From NCBI GenBank assembly GCA_039591615.1, contig JBDHDH010000002.1:45886-109885 (forward strand): a stretch of DNA of 64,000 bases. The letters are read 5' to 3'. The DNA comes from JBDHDH01 sp039591615 (GTDB lineage Bacteria; Gemmatimonadota; Gemmatimonadetes; Gemmatimonadales; GWC2-71-9). Under the pieces are notes generated by a model. It worked only from the letters and a program-made list of their open reading frames with translations, had not been told where the DNA came from and made no database searches. The position numbers were made by a program, and so were the translations under genes. Each line of letters opens with the position of its first letter. Positions within the stretch are counted from its first letter, which is position 1. Shown piece by piece: positions 36,648 through 45,094 of the stretch.

Positions 36648-37127
36648 ATGCCCGCTCGATTCGGTATCGGCTACGACGCGCATACCTTTGGTGCTGATCG
36701 CCCGCTCGTGCTCGGAGGGGTTGAAGTTCCCCACGACTCTGGTCTTCATGGACACTCGGATGGTGACGCCATCGCCCACGCGGTCATCGACGCGTTGCTC
36801 GGGGCGGCAGCCATGGGAGACATTGGTCGCCTCTTTCCGGACACCGACCCTCGGTGGAAGGATGCGGATTCGATGAGCCTCCTGGTGGAGGTGAAGCGCC
36901 TCCTCGCTGAAGGGCGGTTCAGGGTGGGGAACGTCGATGCCACGGTGATCACCGAAGCGCCGAGGCTTGCGCCGCACATCGATCGGATTCGAGCGCGCAT
37001 GGCCCGGGCACTGGGGCTGGAGATCGCCGCCGTATCCGTCAAGGCGAAGACGAACGAGGGAATGGACGCGGTAGGGGAGGGCAGGGGGCTCCAGGTCTTC
37101 GCCGTGGCCTCGCTGGAGGTGACGTAG
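36648..37127 (+). CDS. ispF: 2-C-methyl-D-erythritol 2,4-cyclodiphosphate synthase
   Basis: A 159-residue MEP-pathway enzyme. Zinc ligands are Asp10 and His12 (GYDAH) and His44 (DAIAHAVIDALLGA). The conserved GRLFPDTDP and the KTNEGMDAVGEG C-terminal loop complete the active site. The ATG at 36648 is chosen because the protein family begins here; the longer frame overlaps the aminotransferase. Isoprenoids supply the menaquinone side chain and polyprenyl phosphates. Confidence 0.96.
   Translation: MPARFGIGYDAHTFGADRPLVLGGVEVPHDSGLHGHSDGDAIAHAVIDALLGAAAMGDIGRLFPDTDPRWKDADSMSLLVEVKRLLAEGRFRVGNVDATVITEAPRLAPHIDRIRARMARALGLEIAAVSVKAKTNEGMDAVGEGRGLQVFAVASLEVT
37115..37120 (+). promoter_or_regulatory. 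Strong ribosome-binding site selecting the CTG start
   Basis: GGAGGT lies inside the end of ispF, eight bases upstream of CTG 37129. There is no other in-frame start codon nearby, so this site decides the start of the DedA gene. Confidence 0.6.
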
Positions 37128-37128
37128 T

Positions 37129-37887
37129 CTGCTCGAGGATCTCTTTCAATGGCTCATTGGCCTGCCCCCGGCCGCTGTCTACCTGGTCGTCGGTGGACTC
37201 GCGGCGGCCGAGAACGTCTTCCCTCCGGTTCCCGCAGACACGGTGGTGGCGGTGGGAGCGTTCCTCTCGCGGTTTACGTCTCTGTCGGCCGGTGCCATAC
37301 TCGCCGTCACGTGGGTGGCGAACGTCGGAAGCGCCTGTGTCGTCTATGTCGCCGCTCGAACTGTCGGTCGTGGGTTTTTCAAAGGGAGGATCGGGAGACG
37401 GCTCCTGCGACCCAAAGCACTCAAACGCCTAGAGCGTCTCTACGCGCGACACGGGACATGGGGCATCTTCGTGAGTCGGTTTCTTCCGGTCGTCCGAGCT
37501 GTCGTGCCTCCGTTTGCCGGCGTGGCGAAGCTCGGGGCTGCCCGCACTTTGATTCCGGTAGCCGTAGCGTCGGGGATCTGGTATGGGGCCGTTACGATCG
37601 TCGTGGTTCTCGTGGCAGACCACTTGGGCGACGTGGCGCGCCTCCTCGCCGGTGTCGGTCTCGTGGCGTGGATTCTCGCGCTCGGCCTCGTCGTCATCGT
37701 GACGGTATTGGTCGTCGTGCGCCGGCAGCGCAAAGCGCGTGACCAGAATGGTAGCAGGTGGGATTCGGTAGCCGCTCGTTCCGATCGTGCGAGCCCTGTG
37801 GCGGTGCCACCGCGCTCGGGCCCGATCGGTCCCCCGGAAGGTCTGATGAATCGCGCACCGGATCCAACAGACATGAATCGCGAATGA
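37129..37887 (+). CDS. DedA family membrane protein with apparent CTG start
   Basis: About 252 residues. Homologous sequence (LFQWLIGLPPAAVYLVVGGL then AAENVFPPVPADTV) begins right after ispF, yet no ATG, GTG or TTG occurs in this frame before 37243; using 37243 would cut into the conserved VPADTVVAVGAF. A CTG at 37129 follows GGAGGT at 37115-37120 by eight bases, a strong ribosome-binding site, so CTG initiation is likely. The core has about five helices and the FVSRFLPVVRAVVPPFAGV re-entrant motif of DedA. Related proteins flip lipid phosphates or keep proton motive force; role here is unproven. It overlaps the Xer gene by ATGA. Confidence 0.75.
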   Translation: MLEDLFQWLIGLPPAAVYLVVGGLAAAENVFPPVPADTVVAVGAFLSRFTSLSAGAILAVTWVANVGSACVVYVAARTVGRGFFKGRIGRRLLRPKALKRLERLYARHGTWGIFVSRFLPVVRAVVPPFAGVAKLGAARTLIPVAVASGIWYGAVTIVVVLVADHLGDVARLLAGVGLVAWILALGLVVIVTVLVVVRRQRKARDQNGSRWDSVAARSDRASPVAVPPRSGPIGPPEGLMNRAPDPTDMNRE

Positions 37888-38801
37888 ACCGCGTAGCCTC
37901 GCGAGATCTGGACCGTGCCTTCTGGATCGAGGGTTTCGAGGAGTACCTTCGCGTGGAGGCCGGCAGCAGTGTGCACACGGTCGACGCGTATCTCCGCGAC
38001 GTGCGACGCTTAGCGGAGTATGCAGGCCCGCGTGGCGTTGATGACCCGGCGCAGGTGACCCCAGCGCTCCTGCGGGACTTCGTGTTTCACCTCAAGGATC
38101 TGGGGCTCGCCGCCACGAGCATCCGCCGCCAGATCTCGGTGATCCGTGCCTACTACCGCTTTCTTGGCGGAGAGGACCGCGTGCGGCAGGATCCGTGCGT
38201 CCAGCTCGAGACACCCAAGACCTGGCGCAAGCTGCCCGACGTCCTCACCCGGTCCGAGATCGAAGCACTCCTGGGCGCGCCCGACCTCGACGAGCCGCTC
38301 GCCTGGCGAGACCGTGCGCTGCTCGAGCTGGGATATGCGACCGGCGTGCGGGTGTCGGAGCTGGTGGGACTCATGACGAGCGATCTCCTGTTCGACGACG
38401 GGCTGATACGCGTCATGGGGAAAGGGGCGAAGGAGCGGCTCGTGCCGATCGGTCGTCGCGCATTGGGAGCCGCGGCGGTGTACGCCCGGGAAGTGCGGCC
38501 CAGTCTGGACCGAGGCAAGACTGCGGGCCGGTTCCTCTTGAATGCTCGGGGGCGGCCGCTCACCCGCGTGGGTGCGTGGGGGATCCTCAAGCGCTGCGCC
38601 GAGCGGGCCGGCGTCACCAAGCGGGTGACGCCTCACACGTTGCGCCATACGTTTGCGACTCACCTCTTGGAGGGTGGTGCCGACCTTCGTGCCGTGCAAG
38701 AGATGCTCGGACACGCCGATCTGTCCACTACGCAGATCTATACACACGTGGATCGCGACTACCTCAGGACGGTTCACAAGACGTACCATCCCCGGGCTTG
38801 A
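37884..38801 (+). CDS. Tyrosine recombinase XerC/XerD
   Basis: A 305-residue site-specific recombinase, with ATG 37884 overlapping the DedA stop. The N-terminal SAM-like core-binding domain covers residues about 10-100, and the catalytic domain carries Arg156 (GVRVSEL), Lys180 (GKGAKERLVP), His251 and Arg254 (HTLRHTF), His277 (GHADLSTTQ) and nucleophile Tyr286 (IYTHV). All catalytic residues are present. Length is typical for the chromosome-dimer-resolving XerC/XerD; which one cannot be told. No dif site was recognised in the window. Confidence 0.88.
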   Translation: MNRVASRDLDRAFWIEGFEEYLRVEAGSSVHTVDAYLRDVRRLAEYAGPRGVDDPAQVTPALLRDFVFHLKDLGLAATSIRRQISVIRAYYRFLGGEDRVRQDPCVQLETPKTWRKLPDVLTRSEIEALLGAPDLDEPLAWRDRALLELGYATGVRVSELVGLMTSDLLFDDGLIRVMGKGAKERLVPIGRRALGAAAVYAREVRPSLDRGKTAGRFLLNARGRPLTRVGAWGILKRCAERAGVTKRVTPHTLRHTFATHLLEGGADLRAVQEMLGHADLSTTQIYTHVDRDYLRTVHKTYHPRA

Positions 38802-39379
38802 TGATCTTCGTTCTCGACAACTACGACTCCTTCACGTACAACCTCGTGCAGTATCTGGGAGAACTGGGGGCCGATCTCCACGTGCGGCGTAACGACCAAG
38901 TCCAGGTCACCGAAGTGGAACGCCTCGACCCCTCGGCGGTGGTCATCTCGCCCGGACCCGGCGTGCCCCGCAATGCCGGCATCAGCGTGCCACTCATCCG
39001 GGCCTCTGTGGGCAAATGGCCCCTCCTCGGCGTCTGTCTGGGACACCAGGCGATCGGAGAAGCCTTCGGCGGTCGCGTGGTCCCGGCGGACCGCCTGATG
39101 CACGGAAAGACCTCGCCGGTGACCCACGATGGTACGGGGATCTTCCATGATCTGCCTTCACCACTCGATGCGATGCGCTATCACTCGTTGGTGGTCGACC
39201 CGCGCTCGGTCCCGGAGGTGTTGCGCGTCACGGCGTGGACGGCTGATGGGAGCCAGGAGGAGATCATGGGACTCGTACACCGATCCGAGCCGGTTGTCGG
39301 TGTGCAGTTTCACCCCGAGTCGATCGGGACGCCACGGGGGAAGCGGCTCCTCGCCAACTTCCTCGAGCTGGTTGCCTGA
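38801..39379 (+). CDS. Anthranilate/aminodeoxychorismate synthase component II (glutamine amidotransferase)
   Basis: A 192-residue class I glutamine amidotransferase supplying ammonia to chorismate-using synthases. The catalytic triad is Cys79 (GVCLGHQA), His171 and Glu173 (FHPESI). The N terminus FVLDNYDSFTYNLVQYLGEL is typical. The ATG overlaps the Xer stop by one base (TGATG). No component I is adjacent, so TrpG versus PabA cannot be decided; it may serve both. Confidence 0.92.
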   Translation: MIFVLDNYDSFTYNLVQYLGELGADLHVRRNDQVQVTEVERLDPSAVVISPGPGVPRNAGISVPLIRASVGKWPLLGVCLGHQAIGEAFGGRVVPADRLMHGKTSPVTHDGTGIFHDLPSPLDAMRYHSLVVDPRSVPEVLRVTAWTADGSQEEIMGLVHRSEPVVGVQFHPESIGTPRGKRLLANFLELVA

Positions 39380-39496
39380 CGACGGGTTCGGGTGGCGGCC
39401 GAGGCGGGTCCGCTCGAACCGCTGTTACAGACTAAGTATCTCGAATACAATAAGTTAGGCCGTCCGCTAGGGCCCGTATCCACGGCGGCACGACTT
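39380..39496. other. Intergenic segment before the LPS operon
   Basis: No coding signal. It has a locally AT-richer patch around 39430-39465 (GAATACAATAAGTTAGG), followed by the promoter candidate below. Confidence 0.4.
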
Positions 39497-39527
39497 TTGA
39501 CAGAGACCCGAGCCCGTGTTACCTTCC
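39497..39527 (+). promoter_or_regulatory. Candidate promoter of the kdsB-pyrG-kdsA-lpt-rpoN run
   Basis: TTGACA at 39497-39502 and TACCTTCC at 39520-39527 give TTG-N20-TAnnTT. The same bases can also be read as a -35 with a 17-base spacer and a weak -10 (TACCTT). Either way transcription would begin close to the GTG at 39531. The element explains why the GTG at 39516 is not the start of kdsB. Confidence 0.5.
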
Positions 39528-39530
39528 GCT

Positions 39531-40280
39531 GTGCACCTCCTAATTGTCGTGCCGGCTCGCATCGGGTCCTCCCGCCTCCGTGAAAAGCCTCTGCGTGTTC
39601 TGAGGGGCGATCCCCTCATCTGTCATGTTGTCCGGACTGTTCTCGATTGGGATTTCGGTGCTCCAGTGGTTGTCGCAACTGACGATGTCCGTGTAGTCGA
39701 AGCGGTGGAGCCAATGGACGTCGTGGGCGTGCTGACGCGGCGGGCGCATCCATCGGGGACGCATCGCGTTGCCGAGGTGGCAGATCTGCCCCGTTTCCAA
39801 CGAGCGGACACGGTGTTGAACGTACAGGGGGATCTGCCCCACGTACGCAGGGACGTCGCGCTGGCGGCGTTGGGGCGGCTCGTGGGCGGCGATCCCATTG
39901 GCACGGTGGGGGTGCCGCTGAGTCTGGAGGCTTTGGGGGATCGCGGTCGCGTGAAGGTCGCGGTTGACCGCGCGTCCGGCCGGGCGCTGCGCTTCTCGCG
40001 GTCGGTTCCAGCTTCAGTGGCGTGGCCTTGCGACGTCGACGTGCTCGAGCACGTGGGGTTGTACGCGTATACGCGGCAAGCGCTCCGGCGTTGGGTTCAG
40101 CTCCCTGCCGATCCGGAAGAGCAATCGGAGGGACTCGAGCAAGTTCGGCCGTTGGCGCACGGGATTCCCGTCGGAGTGGCTCGATGGATGGGACCGGCGC
40201 CGGTCAGCATTGATACCGAGCGCGATCTCTTGCAGGCGCAGGCGGGGATGACACTCGTAGGCCACGGGGGCTCAGGATGA
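39531..40280 (+). CDS. kdsB: 3-deoxy-manno-octulosonate cytidylyltransferase
   Basis: About 249 residues from GTG 39531, matching the usual length (about 248-250). It activates Kdo with CTP for lipid A core synthesis. LLIVVPARIGSSRL at the N terminus, NVQGD near residue 95, HVGLYAYTR and the C-terminal IDTERDLLQAQ are family motifs. The usual GDEP after NVQ is GDLP here. It overlaps pyrG by four bases, an apt pairing since PyrG makes the CTP it uses. The alternative start at 39516 lies inside the promoter candidate. Confidence 0.9.
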   Translation: MHLLIVVPARIGSSRLREKPLRVLRGDPLICHVVRTVLDWDFGAPVVVATDDVRVVEAVEPMDVVGVLTRRAHPSGTHRVAEVADLPRFQRADTVLNVQGDLPHVRRDVALAALGRLVGGDPIGTVGVPLSLEALGDRGRVKVAVDRASGRALRFSRSVPASVAWPCDVDVLEHVGLYAYTRQALRRWVQLPADPEEQSEGLEQVRPLAHGIPVGVARWMGPAPVSIDTERDLLQAQAGMTLVGHGGSG

Positions 40281-41917
40281 ACACGAAGTACATCTTCGTT
40301 ACCGGTGGTGTGGTGTCGTCGTTGGGGAAGGGGATCGCCGCCGCGTCCCTCGGCCGGCTCCTGGTCGAGCGGGGGCTTCGAGTGACGATTCAGAAGTTCG
40401 ATCCCTATCTCAACGTCGATCCGGGCACGATGTCGCCGTACCAACACGGCGAAGTCTATGTCACCGATGACGGGGCCGAGACGGATCTAGACCTGGGGCA
40501 CTACGAGCGGTTCATCGACCACTCGTTGTCGCAGGCAAACAACGTGACGACGGGACGGATCTATCTCACCGTGATCACGAAGGAGCGACGGGGAGAGTAT
40601 CTCGGGAGCACAGTCCAGGTCATCCCCCACATCACCGATGCGATCAAGGCGGCGATTCGCCGGGCCGCTCCGGAGCACGAAGTGGTGATCACCGAGATCG
40701 GTGGCACGGTGGGTGATATCGAGTCCCTCCCGTTCCTCGAGGCGATCCGGCAGTTTCGGCAGGAAGTTGGGCGGGAGAACGCCTTGTTCATTCACCTCAC
40801 GCTCATTCCTTACATAAGCGCGTCCGGGGAGCTCAAGACGAAGCCGACGCAGCATTCGGTTCGGGAGCTCATGGAGATTGGGATTCAGCCGGACTTTCTC
40901 GTGTGCCGCACCGAGCGTCCCCTCACCGACGCCATCAAGCGGAAGATTGCGTTGTTCTGCAACGTCGAGCCCGGATCGGTCGTCGAGAGCCGCGACGTGC
41001 CCACCATCTATGAAGTGCCGCTCATGTTGCACCGGCAGGGGTTGGATCGGGCCGTCTGTGAGCGGTTCGGTCTGGAGGTGAAGGATCCGGATCTCAGGCC
41101 GTGGGGCGCCATGGTGAAGCACGTGCTAGAACCGGCGGATCGCATTCGCATCGCGGTGGTGGGAAAGTACACAGAGCTTGCTGACTCCTACGTTTCGATT
41201 CGTGAAGCTCTCGTGCACGGTGGGATTGCGAATGATGTCGGTGTCGATCTGGACTGGCTTGCCAGCGACCGCTTCGTCGATCAGGTCGCAGCCGGAAAGC
41301 ACCTCGCGGCGTACGACGGATTGCTGGTTCCCGGCGGCTTCGGGGAGCGGGGGGTGGAGGGGATGGAAGACGCCGTCCGTTGGGCGCGGGAGAACGACTT
41401 GCCCTTCTTCGGGATCTGCCTCGGGCTGCAGGTGGCCATCATCGAATTCGCCCGTAACGTCTGTCTGTTGCCCGAGACGGGTTCGAGTGAATTCGAGCCG
41501 AAGTGCGAGCATCCGGTCATCTCGCTCATGGACTCGCAGCGGGAGGTGCGCGACATGGGCGGAACGATGCGGCTGGGTGCCTATCCGTGTCGACTTCGGC
41601 CCGGCACGAAGGCGGCCAAGATCTATGGCACCGAGGAAGTGAGCGAACGCCATCGCCACCGGTACGAGGTGAACAACGCCTATCGTGATGTCTTGGCCGA
41701 GTATGGAATGCGGTGCGCAGGCCTATCGCCAGATGGTACGTTGGTCGAGTTGATGGAGCTGCCCGGACATCCGTGGTTCATTGGATGCCAGTTCCATCCC
41801 GAGCTCAAGTCGCGACCGATGCGCCCGCATCCGCTGTTCGCCAGCTTCGTCGGCGCTGCGTTGGAGCACAAACGTCAGCGACCGACTGTGACCGAGCTGG
41901 CGGAGGTGCGCGTGTGA
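40277..41917 (+). CDS. pyrG: CTP synthase
   Basis: A 546-residue enzyme converting UTP to CTP with glutamine. The synthetase domain (residues 1-265) starts YIFVTGGVVSSLGKGIAAAS, with the P-loop-like GGVVSSLGKG. The amidotransferase domain has the catalytic cysteine in FFGICLGLQVA and the His/Glu pair in QFHPELKSRP. Full length. It sits between kdsB and kdsA. Confidence 0.97.
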   Translation: MNTKYIFVTGGVVSSLGKGIAAASLGRLLVERGLRVTIQKFDPYLNVDPGTMSPYQHGEVYVTDDGAETDLDLGHYERFIDHSLSQANNVTTGRIYLTVITKERRGEYLGSTVQVIPHITDAIKAAIRRAAPEHEVVITEIGGTVGDIESLPFLEAIRQFRQEVGRENALFIHLTLIPYISASGELKTKPTQHSVRELMEIGIQPDFLVCRTERPLTDAIKRKIALFCNVEPGSVVESRDVPTIYEVPLMLHRQGLDRAVCERFGLEVKDPDLRPWGAMVKHVLEPADRIRIAVVGKYTELADSYVSIREALVHGGIANDVGVDLDWLASDRFVDQVAAGKHLAAYDGLLVPGGFGERGVEGMEDAVRWARENDLPFFGICLGLQVAIIEFARNVCLLPETGSSEFEPKCEHPVISLMDSQREVRDMGGTMRLGAYPCRLRPGTKAAKIYGTEEVSERHRHRYEVNNAYRDVLAEYGMRCAGLSPDGTLVELMELPGHPWFIGCQFHPELKSRPMRPHPLFASFVGAALEHKRQRPTVTELAEVRV

Positions 41918-41918
41918 C

Positions 41919-42746
41919 ATGAGCGACTTCTGGTCGCCGGCGCCGGTGCTGATGGCGGGGCCGTGCGTCGTCGAGGGTGACGGGGTCAATCTGACGATCG
42001 CCGCCTGTCTGGCCGAGCTCGCCGCCAAGCTCGGCCTTCGCGTGGTGTACAAGGCGAGCTTCGATAAAGCGAATCGATCGCGCTTCGACGCCCCGCGTGG
42101 ACCGGGCCTCGGGCCGGGGCTCGCGGCACTGGAGCGCGTGCGAGCCGAGACGGGGCTCCCCGTGATGACGGATGTCCACGAGGCGTGGCAGGTCGAGGAG
42201 GTGAGTCCCCACGTGGATGCGCTGCAGATCCCGGCGTTTCTCTGCCGGCAGACGGATCTGCTGGTGGCAGCCGGGGCGAGTGAACGACCGGTGAACATCA
42301 AGAAGGGCCAGTGGATGTCCCCGACAGCCATGGCCGGCGCCGTCGCCAAAGTCCGCGCTGGGGGTGCTTTTGCGATAACCGTCACAGAGCGAGGGACCTT
42401 TTTCGGGTATGGTGACCTCGTCGTCGACATGCGGAGCTTTGCTCGCATTCGAGCGACGGCGGGAGTGCCGGCGATTTTCGACGCCACCCATTCGACGCAA
42501 CAGCCTGGGCGTGGCTTCGACGGCGAGACTGGAGGTGACCGGGATGCGCTACCGGTGCTCCTCCTCGCGGCAGCCGCCGCCGGTGCCGACGGGTTCTTCA
42601 TTGAAACTCACCCGTCACCCGAAGATGCGCCGAGCGACGCCGCCACGATGTGGCCGCTGTCCCAGCTCCCAGCGTTGCTGGAGCGGGTGCTGGACGTGTG
42701 GCACACGGCCCGAGAGCGAGGGGCGAGACCATGCTCGATCCGTTGA
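41919..42746 (+). CDS. kdsA: 3-deoxy-8-phosphooctulonate synthase (metal-dependent type)
   Basis: A 275-residue TIM-barrel enzyme condensing arabinose 5-phosphate and PEP to Kdo 8-phosphate. The N-terminal AGPCVVEG has Cys16; a cysteine here marks the metal-dependent class, where E. coli-type enzymes carry asparagine. NIKKGQWMSP and FDATHSTQQPG follow. The start is one base after the pyrG stop and the end overlaps kdsC by 16 bases. Confidence 0.95.
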   Translation: MSDFWSPAPVLMAGPCVVEGDGVNLTIAACLAELAAKLGLRVVYKASFDKANRSRFDAPRGPGLGPGLAALERVRAETGLPVMTDVHEAWQVEEVSPHVDALQIPAFLCRQTDLLVAAGASERPVNIKKGQWMSPTAMAGAVAKVRAGGAFAITVTERGTFFGYGDLVVDMRSFARIRATAGVPAIFDATHSTQQPGRGFDGETGGDRDALPVLLLAAAAAGADGFFIETHPSPEDAPSDAATMWPLSQLPALLERVLDVWHTARERGARPCSIR

Positions 42747-43303
42747 TCGCGAAACGCGTTCAGCTAGTCGGCTTCGACGTCGACGGCGTCATGACGGATG
42801 GCGGCGTGTATCTCGGGACGGCGGGCGACGAGCCCGTCGAGCTCAAGCGGTTCGATATTCGGGACAGCATTGGCGTTCGGTTCTTGCGAGCAGCTGGGAT
42901 CAAGGTGGTCGTCTCCAGCGGGCGGGTGTCGAGCGCGACGCGTATTCGCGCGGAGGAGCTGGGCGTGGACGCGGTGGTGCAAGACCATCAGGCGCAGAAG
43001 CTGTCGGGGTTCGAACGCGCGCTGAACCAGCTGGGTGTCCGGATCAAGGATTCCGCTTTTGTCGGCGACGACCTTCCGGACCTCCCGATCATGCGACGGG
43101 TTGGGCTGGCGGTGGCCGTTGCCAACGCCATGCCGGAGGTCCTGGCCCTCGCCGATTACACGACGGAGGCCGGTGGTGGGCGCGGTGCCGTCCGAGAATT
43201 TGCCGAGGAACTGCTGAAGGCGCGCGAGCAGTGGGAAGAGGTGATGCACAACTACTTGGCGGAGCGAGGTGATCTTCTTGGTCGAGGCATCAGTGCAGGG
43301 TAG
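42731..43303 (+). CDS. kdsC: 3-deoxy-manno-octulosonate-8-phosphatase
   Basis: A 190-residue HAD-superfamily phosphatase. The nucleophile/acid pair Asp16 and Asp18 is in GFDVDGVMTDGG. Motif II is VVVSSGRVS, and motif III/IV is SAFVGDDLPDLPIM. It releases phosphate from Kdo 8-phosphate. ATG 42731 is chosen because the KdsC core starts immediately after it. It overlaps lptC at its end. Confidence 0.93.
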   Translation: MLDPLIAKRVQLVGFDVDGVMTDGGVYLGTAGDEPVELKRFDIRDSIGVRFLRAAGIKVVVSSGRVSSATRIRAEELGVDAVVQDHQAQKLSGFERALNQLGVRIKDSAFVGDDLPDLPIMRRVGLAVAVANAMPEVLALADYTTEAGGGRGAVREFAEELLKAREQWEEVMHNYLAERGDLLGRGISAG

Positions 43304-43835
43304 GGTTCTGCCCGTGCTCGTGGTGCTCGTGATCGCGATGGCGTGCGGGCGATCGGCAGGTCCTCCGACGACGGCCGTGGCCGCGGACTCTGCTGATCAG
43401 GTGCTGTTTGGCTTGACACATAACCTCACCATCGACGGAGTGCTGCGGGTGCGTCTCGAGGCGGATACCGCGTACTTCTACGATCCGACCCAGACCGCCG
43501 AGCTCTTCGGCGTGACGGTGGAATTCCTGTCTCCGGAGGGGAAGCTGACCACTACCTTGACGTCGCGCGAGGGGACGTACTTCTGGCGGATGGGAGACAT
43601 GGAGGCCAGGGGGAACGTCGTGGCGGTGACCCCTGACAGGAAGGAACTGAAGACCGAGATTCTGCACTACAATCGTGGGCGTCACGAAATCAGTGGGCCT
43701 GCGGCGTTCGTGTTCAACGGGCCGGGCCGCCATCTGGAGGGAGACGGCTTCACCGCCGATCCAGAGTTCGAGAATGTGGAAGCGACCGGCGCCCGTCGGG
43801 GCACGATTCGCAACGTGGAGCTGAGGAGCCGATGA
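43269..43835 (+). CDS. lptC: LptC-like LPS export protein
   Basis: About 188 residues (or 180 from GTG 43293). A hydrophobic N-terminal segment (VLPVLVVLVIAMACG) ends in a weak lipobox cysteine, then the beta-jellyroll repeats expected of LptC/OstA proteins: DTAYFYDPTQTAELFGVTVEF and GTYFWRMGDMEARGNV. Assigned by fold pattern and by order kdsC-lptC-lptA-lptB-rpoN, as in proteobacteria. It should bridge inner-membrane LptBFG to periplasmic LptA. The start is uncertain and the sequence is divergent. Confidence 0.78.
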   Translation: MIFLVEASVQGRVLPVLVVLVIAMACGRSAGPPTTAVAADSADQVLFGLTHNLTIDGVLRVRLEADTAYFYDPTQTAELFGVTVEFLSPEGKLTTTLTSREGTYFWRMGDMEARGNVVAVTPDRKELKTEILHYNRGRHEISGPAAFVFNGPGRHLEGDGFTADPEFENVEATGARRGTIRNVELRSR

Positions 43836-45094
43836 CGCGACTCGGTATGGTCGCGCTGCCTCTCCTGTTCGCCTTGCTCCTCGGCGGGCGAGGTGAGGCG
43901 CAGCAGTCCGGAGCCTGCCGGCCAGTGCTGGACCGGGCCGGAGTGATGCGGTCTCAGGCGGGAGGGCTTCGATCGTTCTGGAGTGGTGGTGTGTGGGCCC
44001 GCTGCGCCGGCCAGTCTACGACCATGTACGCCGACAGTGTTGCGTGGTTCGGTGATCTGAACCGCATGGATTTTGTTGGGAGTGTCCGTTTCCGCGATTC
44101 CACGGTGGCGCTCGACGCGAGTCGCGCAAACTACTATCCCGGCGAGGAGCGGATCGAAGCGTACGAGAACGTATTCCTCGTAAACCGACGGACCGGGTCC
44201 AGGCTCACCGGGCCCCGCCTCACTTACTGGCGTGCTGCCGCTCAGCTCCGATCAGAGAGTGAGCTCTTCTCGACTGGTCGTCCAACCGTCGAGTACCGCA
44301 CGCCCAGTGACACGGCGGCGGAACCCTACATCATCGTTGGGCAGCGCGTGCGATTACGGGGCCAGGCGACGGCGTGGGCTGCGGGGAGCGTGACGATCAA
44401 GCGGAGCACGATCGACGCGAAGAGCGACAGTGCCATGCTGGATGTTGACCGGGACGAAGGCGCGCTGATCGGGCACGCCGAGGCTCGGGGGGGAGACGAT
44501 AGCACAGGTTACCGCATCGGCGGTCAGCGCCTCGACTTCCGTCTCCGGGGTGGTTCCCTGACGTGGGTGCAGGCTCGGGGCGCGGCGGAGGCACTGAGCG
44601 CCGATTGGCGAGTTGTGGGTGACACCATCGAGTTTCGGTTGGCGAACGATCTGATTCAGGCGGGATCTGCGTGGGGAGACTCCACGCTGCCGCGGGCCAT
44701 ATCGGTATCGCAGACGATCGAGGCCGATTCGCTGGCGATCGATGCGCCGGGCCAGCTGCTCACTGAGGTGCGAGGCTACGGCGGTGCCCGGGCGACCGCC
44801 ATCGATTCGCTCAATGCCCAGTCAGACTGGATGAGCGGCGACACGGTGATCGCGCACTTCGACAGTACGGAGGCGGGGGCTCGGCACCTTTCGCGGCTGG
44901 AGGCACACAATAATGCTCGCGCGCTGTACCACGTCTATGAGGACGCGAACCGGGTCCGGCCGCCCGCCATCAACTACGCCAGGGGGCGACGGATTACCGC
45001 CCTGTTCAAGGCCAACGGGTCGCTGGATCGCGTGGACATAGTCGAGGCAGCGGACGGCGTCTACTTGGAGCCGATTGGCGGGAGGCAACCGTGA
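43832..45094 (+). CDS. OstA/LptA-like periplasmic LPS transport protein
   Basis: A 420-residue protein, far longer than proteobacterial LptA (about 185) and similar to OstA-like proteins of the FCB group. A signal peptide (residues 1-23, ending GEAQQ) is evident. Repeated beta-strand segments have the OstA pattern, for example TTMYADSVAWFGDLNRMDFVG and ANYYPGEERIEAYENVFLV. Overlaps lptC and lptB by four bases each. Likely forms the periplasmic bridge for LPS. Name lptA is suggested by position. Confidence 0.75.
   Translation: MTRLGMVALPLLFALLLGGRGEAQQSGACRPVLDRAGVMRSQAGGLRSFWSGGVWARCAGQSTTMYADSVAWFGDLNRMDFVGSVRFRDSTVALDASRANYYPGEERIEAYENVFLVNRRTGSRLTGPRLTYWRAAAQLRSESELFSTGRPTVEYRTPSDTAAEPYIIVGQRVRLRGQATAWAAGSVTIKRSTIDAKSDSAMLDVDRDEGALIGHAEARGGDDSTGYRIGGQRLDFRLRGGSLTWVQARGAAEALSADWRVVGDTIEFRLANDLIQAGSAWGDSTLPRAISVSQTIEADSLAIDAPGQLLTEVRGYGGARATAIDSLNAQSDWMSGDTVIAHFDSTEAGARHLSRLEAHNNARALYHVYEDANRVRPPAINYARGRRITALFKANGSLDRVDIVEAADGVYLEPIGGRQP

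Noticed and set aside
42650..42730. Longer kdsC start inside kdsA
   Set aside because: The extra residues are a frame-shifted reading of the kdsA C terminus; the HAD motif needs only the ATG at 42731.
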